NCBI RefSeq assembly: GCF_029784155.1
Contig: NC_073693.1
Location: 165,407,104 to 165,471,103, forward strand
Length of the DNA stretch: 64,000 nucleotides
Direction: 5' to 3'
From: Uranotaenia lowii
Taxonomy: Eukaryota > Arthropoda > Insecta > Diptera > Culicidae
A model generated the notes under the pieces. It made no database searches and was not told the origin of the DNA. It saw nothing but the letters and a program-made list of their open reading frames with translations. Both the position numbers and the translations under genes were made by a program. Positions 23,501-35,500 of the stretch are shown here, piece by piece; the first letter of the stretch is position 1; the number at the start of each line of letters is the position of its first letter.

Positions 23501-26500
23501 GATCCCATGGATACGTTCACAGGAAGACGACCAAGACAATGGATGCGATGACCTGTATAGCTGGAGAATCGTCTATCCGTTGGTAATAACGTAAATTTCG
23601 GCTTAATTTTTCGTAATTCGATTTCTCCAACAAGTCCACACGGTGCCCCTGTATCTAATTCCATTTCTAGAGGATTACCATCGATTTTTACATTAATCAT
23701 CTTTTTCCCCATGACCGGGATTTGATGAACTTGATTGAAGGACTGTACAAAATCAACTTCGGATGAAGGCATCTCATGCAATTCAACCTGGTCGGCAGAA
23801 GAATTTCGTGAGATTGATTTTAACGAGCGGCAAACTTTAGCGATATGTCCTCTCTTGTTGCAGTTCCGGCATTGTTCGTCGCGGAAACGAAATTGGCTTC
23901 GAAGATGCTGACCTCCGCAACCGTAACAGAAACTGGATCCAGCAGCGTTATTCGAAGGGCTTTCATTCGGCTTCCGCGGTGGTGACCGGTGTAGTGATTT
24001 TGAGAACTTTTTCGTCTTCGGCTTCTCGTAGCCGAGCTTGTTAGTTGATTCCGGATCTGGGGAAGGAGTATTGCTGGTGTTGCTGATTTCTCGTGTTGTG
24101 TTTCTTGTTGCTTCCAGTGAGTGTGCGATGTCGTACGCAGCACTGAATGTTTCCGGCTTCTTAGCGATGATCTCGTCACAGATATCTCGTGCTTCCAGAC
24201 CATGCAATAATTGTTCAATAAGCATTCGGTCCAGAAACTCTTCGTATTCACAGTAAGCAGCTCCCTGTTTCAGTCGTAGGACGAATTGAGCAACGGACTC
24301 ACCGGGTTGTTGAATAATTTGTCGGAATTTAACGCTCTCCACAAATTTATTCCTTTTTCGATCGAAGTGGTTTGACAGTGTGGTCCGTAATTCCTCATAG
24401 GGTATTTCCGCAGGTTGCCGGGGAGTGACGAGGAACTTTAAAGCGTTGTTAAGCTCTGTCCCCATGTGTACTCGGGCGAAATTGGCGTACTGTGCTTCAG
24501 GAATATGGCTTAACTGCAGCGCCCACTCGAATCGGCTGAAGTAATCAGTAACGGAGGTCCCGTCTGTTGAGCGGAACTCGGACATGGTGAACGAAGGAAC
24601 TCTTGGCATTGGAACGGCGGCTTCCCCGGCCGGAAGATGTTGGTCGGCTTGCGCTTGCTGAACAGCATTCCCAATGGATGCTTTAAGGGCCTGTGCGATC
24701 ATTGAGGACAGCGCCTCCATGAAATCTGGATCATTCATCATCAGCGAAGTGCAGAAGAAGGTTTTCGTAACCTCACTTTTTCGGTGCGGATGATTTTTCG
24801 ATTAATCCCACTTCTGACACCAGTTCTTGTGTATGTGGGTTAATTCTACCGGAGAATTAAGAGTGCGAAAACCGAAGAAATATCGCGTACTAATTATTTA
24901 CTAATTAGTTTTACTTTAAAATTAACGAAATAATCGGAAGAGCCTAATGAAAAACGCGCGATTACTTTTCTGTTACTTTTTTATTCTGCTCTTATTTTTC
25001 TTACTTCCACACCCAGAAAAATCCATACGTCCAAACCAGACTGCATACATAACAATTCTATTCAAAATAACTCTCTCAAATAGTTTACTTAAAGAAGGAA
25101 GCAAACTAATTGGTCGATAACTTGAAGGCTCTGAAGCACTTTTTCCAGGTTTTAAAATTGGAGTTACTTTTGCATTTTTCCATTTATTTGGAAAATAAGC
25201 CAAGTGAAAACATTTATTGAAGATTTTAACTAATAAATTTAAAGTGTTTTCAGGCAACTTTTTAATAAGAATATAGAAAATCCCATCTTCACCCGGAGCT
25301 TTCATATTTTTAAATTTTGTTCAAATCAATCGTAAGTTCATCAATATTTGTCTCACAAGAACCTTCACAGACATTTTGTTTAGAAAGAATATCATCAAAT
25401 TCTAGGGAAATTTGAGCATCAATTGGACTTACAACGTTTAAATTAAAATCATGAGCAAACTCAAATTGTTGGGCTAATTTTTTAGCTTTTTCTGCGTTAG
25501 TTAAAAGTTTATCTCCATCTTTCAAAGTAGGAATTGGCTTCTGGGGTGTGCCTTGTTTTGTAAGCGCTTCAAACTCAACACCAAAAAATGCTATCATTAT
25601 GTGTTGATACCTCATTTTGGTTCCATTTTTGCTATAGATTCAGGCTTCAAAGTGTGTTCGGGTAAACAAACATCAACATAATCTAAAGTGAATTCGATAC
25701 TTCGTTATTGGAAGATCAATATTGAGAATATTGCAAATAGGTTCTTAACTGATGTATTTAGGTGACCCCTAAGGAGGTGTGTTTGGTTTCTTTTTATTTA
25801 TACTGTATATCATTGATCTGGAGAAGTGTTTACAATAAGGTTGTTTTCAATTATTTGCGAATGATTCAGTCTTTCACTAATATTTTGGGAAGAATGCCAG
25901 CTTGCTGTTGATTTCTTAAAAAAAAAAACTTTCACTAGAATGGTAGTGATTGGGCTTCGTAAACCCGATAACAGCAGCTGATTTGAAAAATATTTCAAAT
26001 TGGTTGAAACGTAGAAAATTGTGTGTGAATCTCAGCAATAAGCAACTAGAGAATGTTCAAAATCTTAGGTATTTTTCCGAACAATCAAAAGTTCCATAGA
26101 AGGGATCTTGAATGCTTATTCAGCCTTAAGCGGGCTGTGTTCCTTTTGATTATATCGATTCTGTTTATCAAATTATCTTTGCAAAGGAGAAAATGACAAG
26201 ATTTGAGACATAAAATAATGATCAAATTAAGAGTATTTCCAGAAATATTTCTCGCGTGAAATTTATATTTCACATATAGAATATGCCAAATTTTGTGATA
26301 TCACATTCGTCTCGCATTACTCGCCACAGGCGGACGTGTTTTAGTTTCCCGCTCGATAGCAAATCGCGAAAAAGTAGTGTGTGCGAAAGTGTTCCCTCTG
26401 AATCCGGTTGTGTACACCGTTAGGGTCGTGATTTCCCAATTAAAAAAGTGTTTTTTTTTTCTAAAATTGTGTGCCCCGCTCATCATAGATGGTTCCTGAA

Positions 26501-29500
26501 CAATAGCGTTGAGATTTTTTCAAGGCCGTCGGCGCCAGCTGATATCAGCACAATAGGCAGCCATAAGCAGAAGCACGTGTTCGACGTGGATTGAGCTGCT
26601 ATAATTTCTTAGAGAAATTGCTAAGTATAATTCATTTATATAACCAATAATTGTTTTTTTTTTTCTAATAATTTTGATCTTGTGCCCTCCCATAACTTGT
26701 TTCTTCTTTTCTATTCTTTTTTGTATCATATAAATAAGTATTTTTTATTTTATTGTTATCATTTTTTGGTTATTCATTTTTCCTTTCTTCATCTATCATT
26801 CCGCCCTTTTGTTTTGTTTCGCCCCCCACTGTGACCCATTATGTCGGAAACCAACCGACAAGTGGATGACGACGGCGAGGACGATAAGCATCCTCCATTT
26901 CGTGAAGAAATTCAATCCGGGGAGTTGAATTTTGGAAACAATTCCCCCAATACCGTCAACCCTCCTATGTACATATCGGATACGGAGGATTCCCCTACCC
27001 CCGTTTCTCAACCTACTACCCCCTCAACACCCTTCATTTTCGGCAAAGAAATTATTTCCCAAAAATCAGACCAAATAGATTCTCCCCCTGATAATGTGTC
27101 AAAGTTGACAAATGCTTCACCTCGCCGTCGGGTTTACCAATCTCAATCGAAAGGTCCCTGGGTGGTCTACATCCGGCCCAAACCGAATGGGAAACCACTT
27201 AACGTGATTTCAATCTCCCGAACCCTCGACCGATCATACCCTTCCATAATCAACTACCAGTCGATGAGTCGGAACAAGATGCGCGTTGTCGCTGGTAGTC
27301 TGAAGGAAGCAAACGCCATTGCTTGTGACGAGAGGTTTACGATCGAGTACCGCGTTTACGTTCCCGCTCGTGACGTGGAAATCGACGGAGTGGTAACCGA
27401 AGAGGGTTTGACCGTCGATGACCTAATGGAATCAGGGGTTGGCCGATTCAAGGATCCTGCTCTTCCAACGGTCAAGGTGTTGGACGCGCGTCAACTAATG
27501 TCAGCATCTGGCGAGGGGGAAAAACGGAAGTTTTCCCTGTCGAACTCTTTTCGGGTTACCTTTTCCGGCACTGCACTTCCTGATTACGTTGCGATCGGAA
27601 AGGTTCGTCTACCTGTGAGACTTTATGTGCCTTCGGTCATGTTCTGCCAGAAGTGCAAGCAGTTGGATCATACGGCCGCCTACTGCTGCAATCAGGCACG
27701 CTGCTCTAAGTGCGGGGAGAAGCATGAGGAAGCTTCGTGTACAATACAAGCAGCAAGCAGGTGTTTGTATTGCACTGGTGAAGCATCTCATGCTCTCTCG
27801 GCGTGTCCGAAGTACATATCGCGCCGGGAAAAAATCAAGACTTCTTTAAAAAATCGTGTAAAAATGTCCTATAGAGATATGGTTTTGAAGTCTTTGCCAA
27901 TCGTCTCAGAGAACCAGTTTGACCTTCTAAGTGATTATGAGTCCGAAGGGGAGGACCCATGTGAAGGAACATCAACTGGGCCATTTTCAAAAAATAATGT
28001 TTCACAGGCTCCAAAAAGGAAACGCATTACTAAAACACAAACCAGATTAGCTGCCAGCAAAGTTAAAATTAACAGAAATCCTCAAAGTGGAAATAGTAAT
28101 TCTGCCCCTTCTATTCAGAGTCCTCCGGGTTTTAATCCTTCCCCGAAGGACTTCCCTCCACTTTCTGGGAAGTCAAAACCCCAGGCTTTCCTTCAAACTT
28201 CAGGCCCATCAGTAGTTAACAAGAATGCAACAATTCCCAGAGAAACTGCATCTGATCCATCGTCGAATGGTTTTCCCAGCTTTTCGGCCGATGGTAAGAT
28301 GAAATTCTCGGAAATCGTTGCATTCATCCTGGACTTCTTCAGCGTACCTGCAGGATGGAGGACTATGATCAATATTTTTGTACCCCTTTTGAGAGAAATT
28401 TTAAAAAAGAAAGCTCTTACCATGACCCTCATTTCAGAAACAATTTCTCTTGATGGCTAATTCATTCAATGAGGGAAGAGAAATTGTTTCTTTATTACAA
28501 TGGAACTGCAGAAGTATTCTACCAAAATTAGACTCTTTTCAAGCTTTGGTACACAATTTGAATTGTGATGTATTCGCCTTATGCGAAACTTGGCTTTCTC
28601 CTAACGTAGATTTTAACTTCCACAGCCACAACATTATTCGCCTGGACCGTGATGGTCAAAGAGGGGGTGGTGTTCTTTTGGGGATCAAGAAATGCCACTC
28701 TTTCTATCGTATTCCCTTACAACCATCTCCAGGTATTGAAGTCGTCAGTTGCCAAGCTAGAATTAAAGGCCAAGACCTTTGCCTAGCCTCGGTATATATT
28801 CCGCCAAATTCAAGCGTGAGCGGGAACCAATTGGCGAATATTATTTCACTTCTTCCAGAACCCCGACTAGTTCTGGGAGACTTCAACTCCCATGGCGTGG
28901 GCTGGGGTAGCTCACGTGATGATGATCGTGCTAACATTATTTATGAGCTGTGCGACGACTTCAACATGACTGTCTTAAACAATGGGGAAGTGACTCGAAT
29001 TAATGGATCCCAATCACAGCATAGTATTTTAGACCTTTCTTTAGCTTCTTCCTCTCTGAGTTTGGATTGTACGTGGAAGGTAATCCAAGACCCTCAGGGA
29101 AGCGATCATTTGCCTATCAATATTTCTATCATCAGTGGTCGTAGTCCACCCGAAGAAATCAATATTCCTTATGACCTCACAAGGAATATAGATTGGAAAA
29201 AGTATGCATCGGATGTCATTGAAGCCATCGACTCAACAGACGAACTGCCTCCGGAGGCAGAGTACAGTTTTATTTCTGGAACAATTGTGGACTGTGCAAT
29301 CGGAGCACAGGTCAGACGGAATGAAAGCTCGACGATACAGAAACGGCCTCCTACTCCGTGGTGGGATGGAGATTGCTCACGCGCGCGAGGTGAAAAGTGC
29401 AAGGCGTTTGTTGAGTTTCGCAGAACCGGATTGCCAGAGAAGTTTCAACGTTACTTAGCCTTGGAACGCAAGTTCAAGAACTTGATCAGGGGCAAGAAAC

Positions 29501-32500
29501 GGGGGTACTGGCGGCGATTCGTGGATGGGTTATCTCGAGAAACGTCTTTGCACACGCTTTGGAGAACGGCACGAAACATGCGAAATCACACTCCTTCGAA
29601 CGAAACTGAAGAAAGTTCAAGTCGATGGCTGATACAGTTCGCGAAAAAGGTCTGCCCGGATGCAGCACCACCTCAGAAACACTATCGGGATACAGAGAAT
29701 AGTTCCGAAACGGAGGATCAATTCTCGATGGTCGAACTTTCACTTGCGCTCTGGTCTTGCAACAATTCAGCTCCCGGACTGGACAGAATCAAATTCAACT
29801 TGTTGAAGAATCTGCCAGATACCGCCAAGAAACGCTTGTTGAATTTATTCAATAAGTGTTTGGAGCTGAACATTGTTCCGCATGACTGGAGACAAGTGAA
29901 AGTCATCGCCATCCAGAAACCGGGAAAACCAGCTTCTGAATACAATTCGTATAGGCCGATTGCAATGCTCTCGTGTCTCCGGAAATTGCTTGAAAAAATG
30001 ATTCTCTTTCGGCTGGATAAATGGGTTGAATCAAACAATCTGTTGTCAAGTACACAGTTTGGATTCCGTAGAGGCAAGGGTACGAACGACTGTCTAGCAT
30101 TACTTTCATCAGACATTCAATTGGCGTTTGCCCAAAAAGAGCAGATGGGGGCAGTATTTCTGGACATCAAAGGGGCATTCGATTCGGTGTCCATAGAAGT
30201 GCTATCTAGTAATCTTAACTCTTGCGGACTTTCACCAATTTTGAACAATTTTCTATATAACCTGTTGTCTGAAAAAATCATGCATTTTAGCCATGGAGAA
30301 ACCAAAGTTGAACGAATTAGTTACATGGGTCTACCCCAAGGCTCATGTTTAAGCCCCCTGCTATACAACTTTTATGTCCGAGAAATCGATAGTTGTATGG
30401 CACAAAATTGCACGCTACGAGAGCTTGCGGATGACTGTGTTGTTCATATCACAGGTAAAACAGACACTCAAATAAAACCTCCTTTGCAAGAAACTCTAAA
30501 TAACTTATCACACTGGGCCAGGAATCTAGGTATCGAGTTTTCGCCTAGTAAAACCGAGTTAGTAGTTTTTTCAAGGAAGCATTCCCCTCCTAAAATAGAG
30601 CTCCTTATGATGGGTAGAACTCTAACTCAATCTCTTAGTTTTAAATATTTGGGTGTCTGGTTCGACTCTAAATGCCTCTGGGGAAAACATATTAGGTACT
30701 TGACACAAAAATGCCAAAAGAGAATCAATTTTCTTCGAACGATTACTGGAACCTGGTGGGGTGCTCATCCACAGGACCTCATCAGGTTATACCAAACAAC
30801 GATACTGTCGGTCATAGAATATGGAAGCTTTTGCTTTGGGTCAGCCGCGGATACCCACTTGATTAAACTAGAACGAATACAGTATCGTTGTTTGCGTATT
30901 GCCATGGGTTGTATGCAGTCGACACATACGATGTGTCTCGAAGTACTGGCGGGAATAATGCCGTTGAAAAATCGGTTCTTCGATTTATCGCTACGTTTCC
31001 TAATTCGAAGTGAAACTATGAATCCTTTGGTGATAGAAAATTTGGAAAGGCTTATGAATATTAATCCGCAAGTAAAATATGTAAATGATTATAAAACTTT
31101 TAGTCAATTAGAAATAAATCCTTCTTTATTAAATTCGGACACGAGTCACTTTTACCCGAGTAGCAGTTCCTTGATAAGATTCGATCTGTCCATGACCGCT
31201 GACATCCGTGGAATACCAGATCACGTCCGACCCAACATTATTCCTTCAATCTTTGCTTCAAAAGTACGTGAAATTGATCCTATAAAAATGTTCTTTACTG
31301 ATGGTTCTAGAATCGACAACGCGACTGGCTTCGCAGTGTATAATGAGGGCTTTGAAGCTTCGTTCAAGCTTCGAGAGCCATGCTCCGTTTACACTGCTGA
31401 GCTAGCCGCTATTTACTGCACCTTGGAACACATTCGCACACTGCCCGTAGACCACTATTTCATCTATTCGGATAGTCTCAGCTCCGTTGAGGCGATTCGA
31501 TCTATGAAACTGATGAAGCGCTCTTCCCATTTCTTGCTGGAAATTTCAGGGATATTGGGCGCTCTGATCGAAAATTCGTATAGGATTACCTTAGCTTGGA
31601 TCCCGTCTCATTGTCTTATACAAGGCAATGAGAAGGCGGACTCATTGGCTAAGGTGGGTGCGTTACAAGGTGAAATCTTTGAGAGGATAATAACTTATAA
31701 CGAATACTTTTCAATACCTCGCACTTTAGCGATTAACGCTTGGCAGTCTAGCTGGGATAATGGCACGAAGGGACGTTGGCTCCATACGATTATCCCTAAG
31801 GTTCCGACGAAGGCATGGTTTAAGCATTTCAACATGAGTCGCGATTTCATTCGCGTGATTTCTCGGCTCATGTCAAATCACTGCCGGCTTGACGCGCACT
31901 TGTTTCGTATTAATCTCGCTGCAACCAATGTTTGCGTTTGTGGGGATAGCTACCACGACATCGATCATGTTGTATGGACGTGTGAAAGGTATGGTCAAAC
32001 GAGGGCTTGGCTACTGGATACCCTTAGGGCCCGAGGTAGATTACCTGGTGTTCCAATTCGAGACATTTTGGCAAACTTAGATTTTGGATATTTGTTCCCA
32101 ATTTACAAATATCTCAAGCTGTCTGACTTGGTCGTTTAGTCCGCTTACCCACGTAAACTCTCCCCTTGTGTGTTCTTCATTTAATGTCTGTTTTGTTTAT
32201 TTATTAGTACCACCTCTCATCCAACGGGTTCGACACATTCCTGAGGAAGGCTGGCCAGAAGATCGGAAACCGATACCGAACCGTAGCTACCGAAACCACA
32301 GCTACAGGAGGCCACCACTGGACCCTAATGGAAACTGATATTGGAGAATAACCCCAAAAACCCCTTCCTTTTCCCTTGTTTAAATTTTTTTTTTTCTAAC
32401 TGTTGAGTCGCCGCGACTATTACGGCCCCCTTTCCTACTAACCTAGTGAAACGAACACACTCGGCACATTGAAACTTTGTAAAAGTAAAAGGCCTTTAAT

Positions 32501-35500
32501 AAACTAGTTTTAATAATAAAAAAAAAAAAAAATATAGAATATGTTGTCCAGACTACAAAAATTCTAAGGAAAAGAGTTACAACTAGTTTATGTCGTATAT
32601 TTCCGTGCATAAAGCATTTGCGCTCCTAGTTGTCAATTAATATTTTTGAATACTAATTCATCTACTGCTTCCAGCATTTTCCGCTGTACGCTAACGAAAA
32701 TTCCGGAAACTAACCAACTGCTGCAAAAATCTCGCCTTCCATTGGGTGTGTTAATCCATCCGTTCCGGGATTTGAACGTAAGTATAAATAGTTAGCTCTA
32801 AATCAACGAGAAATATTTCCCGATTTTCACGCTTTTTCCCCCGCAGAATTTACCGGTAATTTCGTGCAACACGATTGTACGCTGCCGAGCCTGCCGAACC
32901 TACATCAACCCGTTCGTTTCCTTCGTCGACAGCAAAAAATGGAAGTGTAATCTTTGCTATCGGGTGAATGAATGTAAGTTTAGCTTTTTTCGTTAAATGT
33001 ACACAGGGATTAATTCTGAACATTTCTTCCTAGTGCCTGAGGAGTTCCAATACGATCCGGTTACAAAAACCTATGGCGATCCAACGAGGCGACCGGAAAT
33101 TAAGTCAAGCACAATCGAGTTCATCGCTCCCTCCGAGTATATGGTTAGTTGTTTACTTTTTTTTTATTTTGACTTGAATGAAATTTTAAAAAATGTTTAA
33201 ATTTTTCAGTTACGACCACCCCAACCAGCGATCTACCTATTTTTGCTGGACGTTTCCTCGCTAGCTCAACAAACGGGGTATCTAACCACAGTTTGTAACA
33301 CCCTTATCGAACAGCTGGATAGCTTACCAGGAGACGCCCGGACTCAGGTCGGATTTGTTGCGTTCAACAGTGCTATTCACTTCTACAACATTGCTGACAG
33401 CTACAATCAGCCACATGAGGTTACGATCCTGGATGTTGATGGTACGTATTGATGAGTGTATCGATTTTCTGAAGGTATTTACATGAGTATGATTTTTCAT
33501 CAGATGTTTTCCTGCCATACCCGGATAACTTGCTGGTCAATCTACGGGAATGCAAGGAATTGATAAAGGATCTGCTGATCCAATTGCCGAAACGATTTGA
33601 GCATGCTCACGATACTCACAGTGCGCTTGGAGCTGCGCTTCAAGTTGCCTTCAAATTGATGGTTTGTTGCAATGATTGTTTAAAGTAGAACGATTTCTTA
33701 ATGCAGTTTTTACCTATGCAGAGTGCGTCGGGAGGTCGAGTTACGGTGTTCCAATGCTGTCTGCCAAACTATGGACCTGGAGCGTTACAATCTCGGTAAA
33801 ATGATTGTCAGACTCTTTCATCGGGTTGATATCTCACCAATTTTCTAATCATTGCAGAGAAGACCCCAACAACCGATCGTCAAAAGATGTTGCCCATCTT
33901 GGACCAGCCACGGATTTCTACAAACGTCTAGCCCTAGACTGTTCCGCCCAGCAGATCGCGGTTGATTTGTTCTTGTTAAATAGTCAATACTGTGATCTAG
34001 CTACAATCTGTGAGTGAAGAAGTTTTGAGATTACTTATTGATGTTTAACTTACAATACCTCTTCTGATTTCAGCTGGAATAAGTAAATTTAGCGGAGGCT
34101 GCATGCATCACATCCCTCTGTACAGTGCCTCGAAACCACAGTTGGTCAAGACGTTGCAGAAGTGTTTTGAGCGATACCTGACCCGGAAGATCGGGTTCGA
34201 AGCAGTCATGCGAGTCCGGTGCACACGCGGACTGGCAATCCACACATTCCACGGTAACTTCTTTGTGCGGTCAACCGATCTGCTCTCGCTACCGAACGTC
34301 AATCCAGATGCTGGCTTTGGAATGCAGGTTTGTACCTTCTATAGCTTTCTTTTGAGTGTTTATAACTAATTGACTCGTCAAATCCTACAGATTTCATACG
34401 AGGAAAGTTTGGCCGACTGCAAAACGGTATGCTTCCAGGCGGCACTTCTCTACACCAGCAGTAAAGCTGAGCGAAGAATTCGGGTACACACGCTATGCAT
34501 ACCGGTGACGGCTAGTCTTTCGGAGGTCATGTACTCGGCCGATTCGCAGTGCATAGCTGGCCTGTTGGCTAAGATGGCCGTTGATCGTTCTCTAAGTTCC
34601 AACCTATCAGACGCCAGAGATGCCTTTATCAATGCCACTGTCGATATCTTCATTGCATTCAAGATCGCACAGAACCTACCGCAGAATTCCGGTTCGATAG
34701 TGGCCCCCGAAAATCTGTCGCTGTTACCGTTGTACATTTTGGCTCTGCTGAAGCATGTAAGTTCAAATACTTGATTTCATTTAAGGTAAATTTTGATCTT
34801 ACCTCGTTTAATTTTCGCTTTCAGACCGCTTTCCGGGTAGGCACCAGTACGCGTCTGGACGATCGGGTGTTTGCGATGGGCGAGATGAAAACGATGCCTC
34901 TGGACCAGCTGATCCGGTACGTGTATCCCGACTTTTACGTGTTGGATTGTCTGTTCCATAGCGCTAACCAGGAAAGTAGCATAGATGGAGAGGCACATCT
35001 GGTGGAGCCACCTCGGTTACAGCTGTCGGCCGAAAAGTAAGTAGAAAACGTATATGAATTACATTGTGTAGAACTTGGTTCACGAAAGCTTTTTATTGGT
35101 GTTGTGTACTCACCTCCTGGTTGTGCTAGCCTAGAAATGCGACCTTTGGGGAATGCTTTTCCCCGAGACTTGTCTGAAGTATGCTATTCACAAATCTTGA
35201 AGACGCTACGAATATTAAGTTTAAATCCAAACCTGAAATCTAAATCTTGAGATCAAAATCTAAAATTGATTATAAATCTGACATTTTAATTTGAAATCTG
35301 ATATTTGACTAAGAATCTTAAATATTTTTAATATCAATTTATTATTGCAGATTCGATTCTCGGTCTATGTTCCTGTTAGATTGTGGCCCTCATATTTTCA
35401 TCTACGTAGGATCCAACGTGGCGCCTGAAATTCTCAACGACGTTCTAGGTATTTTTTTTAAAATTTAAACAACTTGAAATCCGACTCTTCAAAATAACAT

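Larger units (their letters stand above)
17983..25054 (-). mobile_element. Ty3/gypsy LTR retrotransposon (Mag-like), nearly complete
   Basis: LTRs of 226 bp (17983-18208) and 230 bp (24825-25054) are flanked by the duplication ATTCT (17978-17982, 25055-25059); excising it restores Juan codons. On the minus strand the order is 5' LTR, PBS, gag-protease, RT-RNase H, integrase, polypurine tract, 3' LTR. This order and the motifs place it in Ty3/gypsy. Assignment to the Mag lineage is tentative. LTRs differ by one substitution and a 4-bp indel, so insertion was recent. It is now inactive because a hAT element splits pol (19788-22038) and a TAG separates gag from pol. Confidence 0.92.
15100..25600 (-). 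pseudogene. Juan-like (Jockey clade) LINE, 5'-truncated and fragmented
   Basis: The RT domain of ORF2 can be followed on the minus strand in four pieces: about 25600-25060 (MKAPGEDGIFYILIKKLPEN, SYRPISLLPSLSKLFERV), 17982-17953, 17146-16954 (EQFGFRQGHSTTHQLL, DIEKAFDSVWHKGLVAK) and 16004-15170 (VRAGVPKGS-type block, LADDTLLSAKGR, WKISPNASKTQLI). The insertions between them are the gypsy element and two MITE-like elements. Defects include a frameshift near 25310, an in-frame TGA after SKTQLI near 15670 and a frameshift near 15297 before the ancestral stop at 15170. The endonuclease and ORF1 are missing. Similarity to mosquito Juan is from memory of its RT. Confidence 0.85.
14730..25642. mobile_element. 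Probable MITE interrupted by the Juan nest
   Basis: The 16-bp sequence TGAATCTATAGCAAAA at 14730-14745 recurs inverted at the right edge (about 25627-25642). Similarity continues imperfectly inside (AAATGAGGCATCAACATC against AAATGAGGTATCAACAC). A further inverted copy of GCAAAATGAGGTATCAACATC lies near 14900-14925. The pair brackets the Juan-like LINE exactly, so the LINE probably jumped into this element. A TA duplication is possible within CTATAG. Transposon class is unresolved. Confidence 0.4.
26286..32531 (+). mobile_element. I-clade LINE, structurally complete with 12-bp TSD
   Basis: The element is flanked by ATATAGAATATG at 26274-26285 and 32532-32543. It has a 5' UTR of about 555 bp, two uninterrupted ORFs, a 3' UTR of about 390 bp and an A tail (32518-32531) preceded by AATAA motifs. 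The layout (ORF1 with CCHC knuckles; ORF2 with endonuclease, RT and RNase H) and the endonuclease and RT motifs place it in the I clade. All catalytic motifs that I can check are present. It sits sense-oriented in the large Sec24 intron and could be young or still mobile. Confidence 0.88.
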
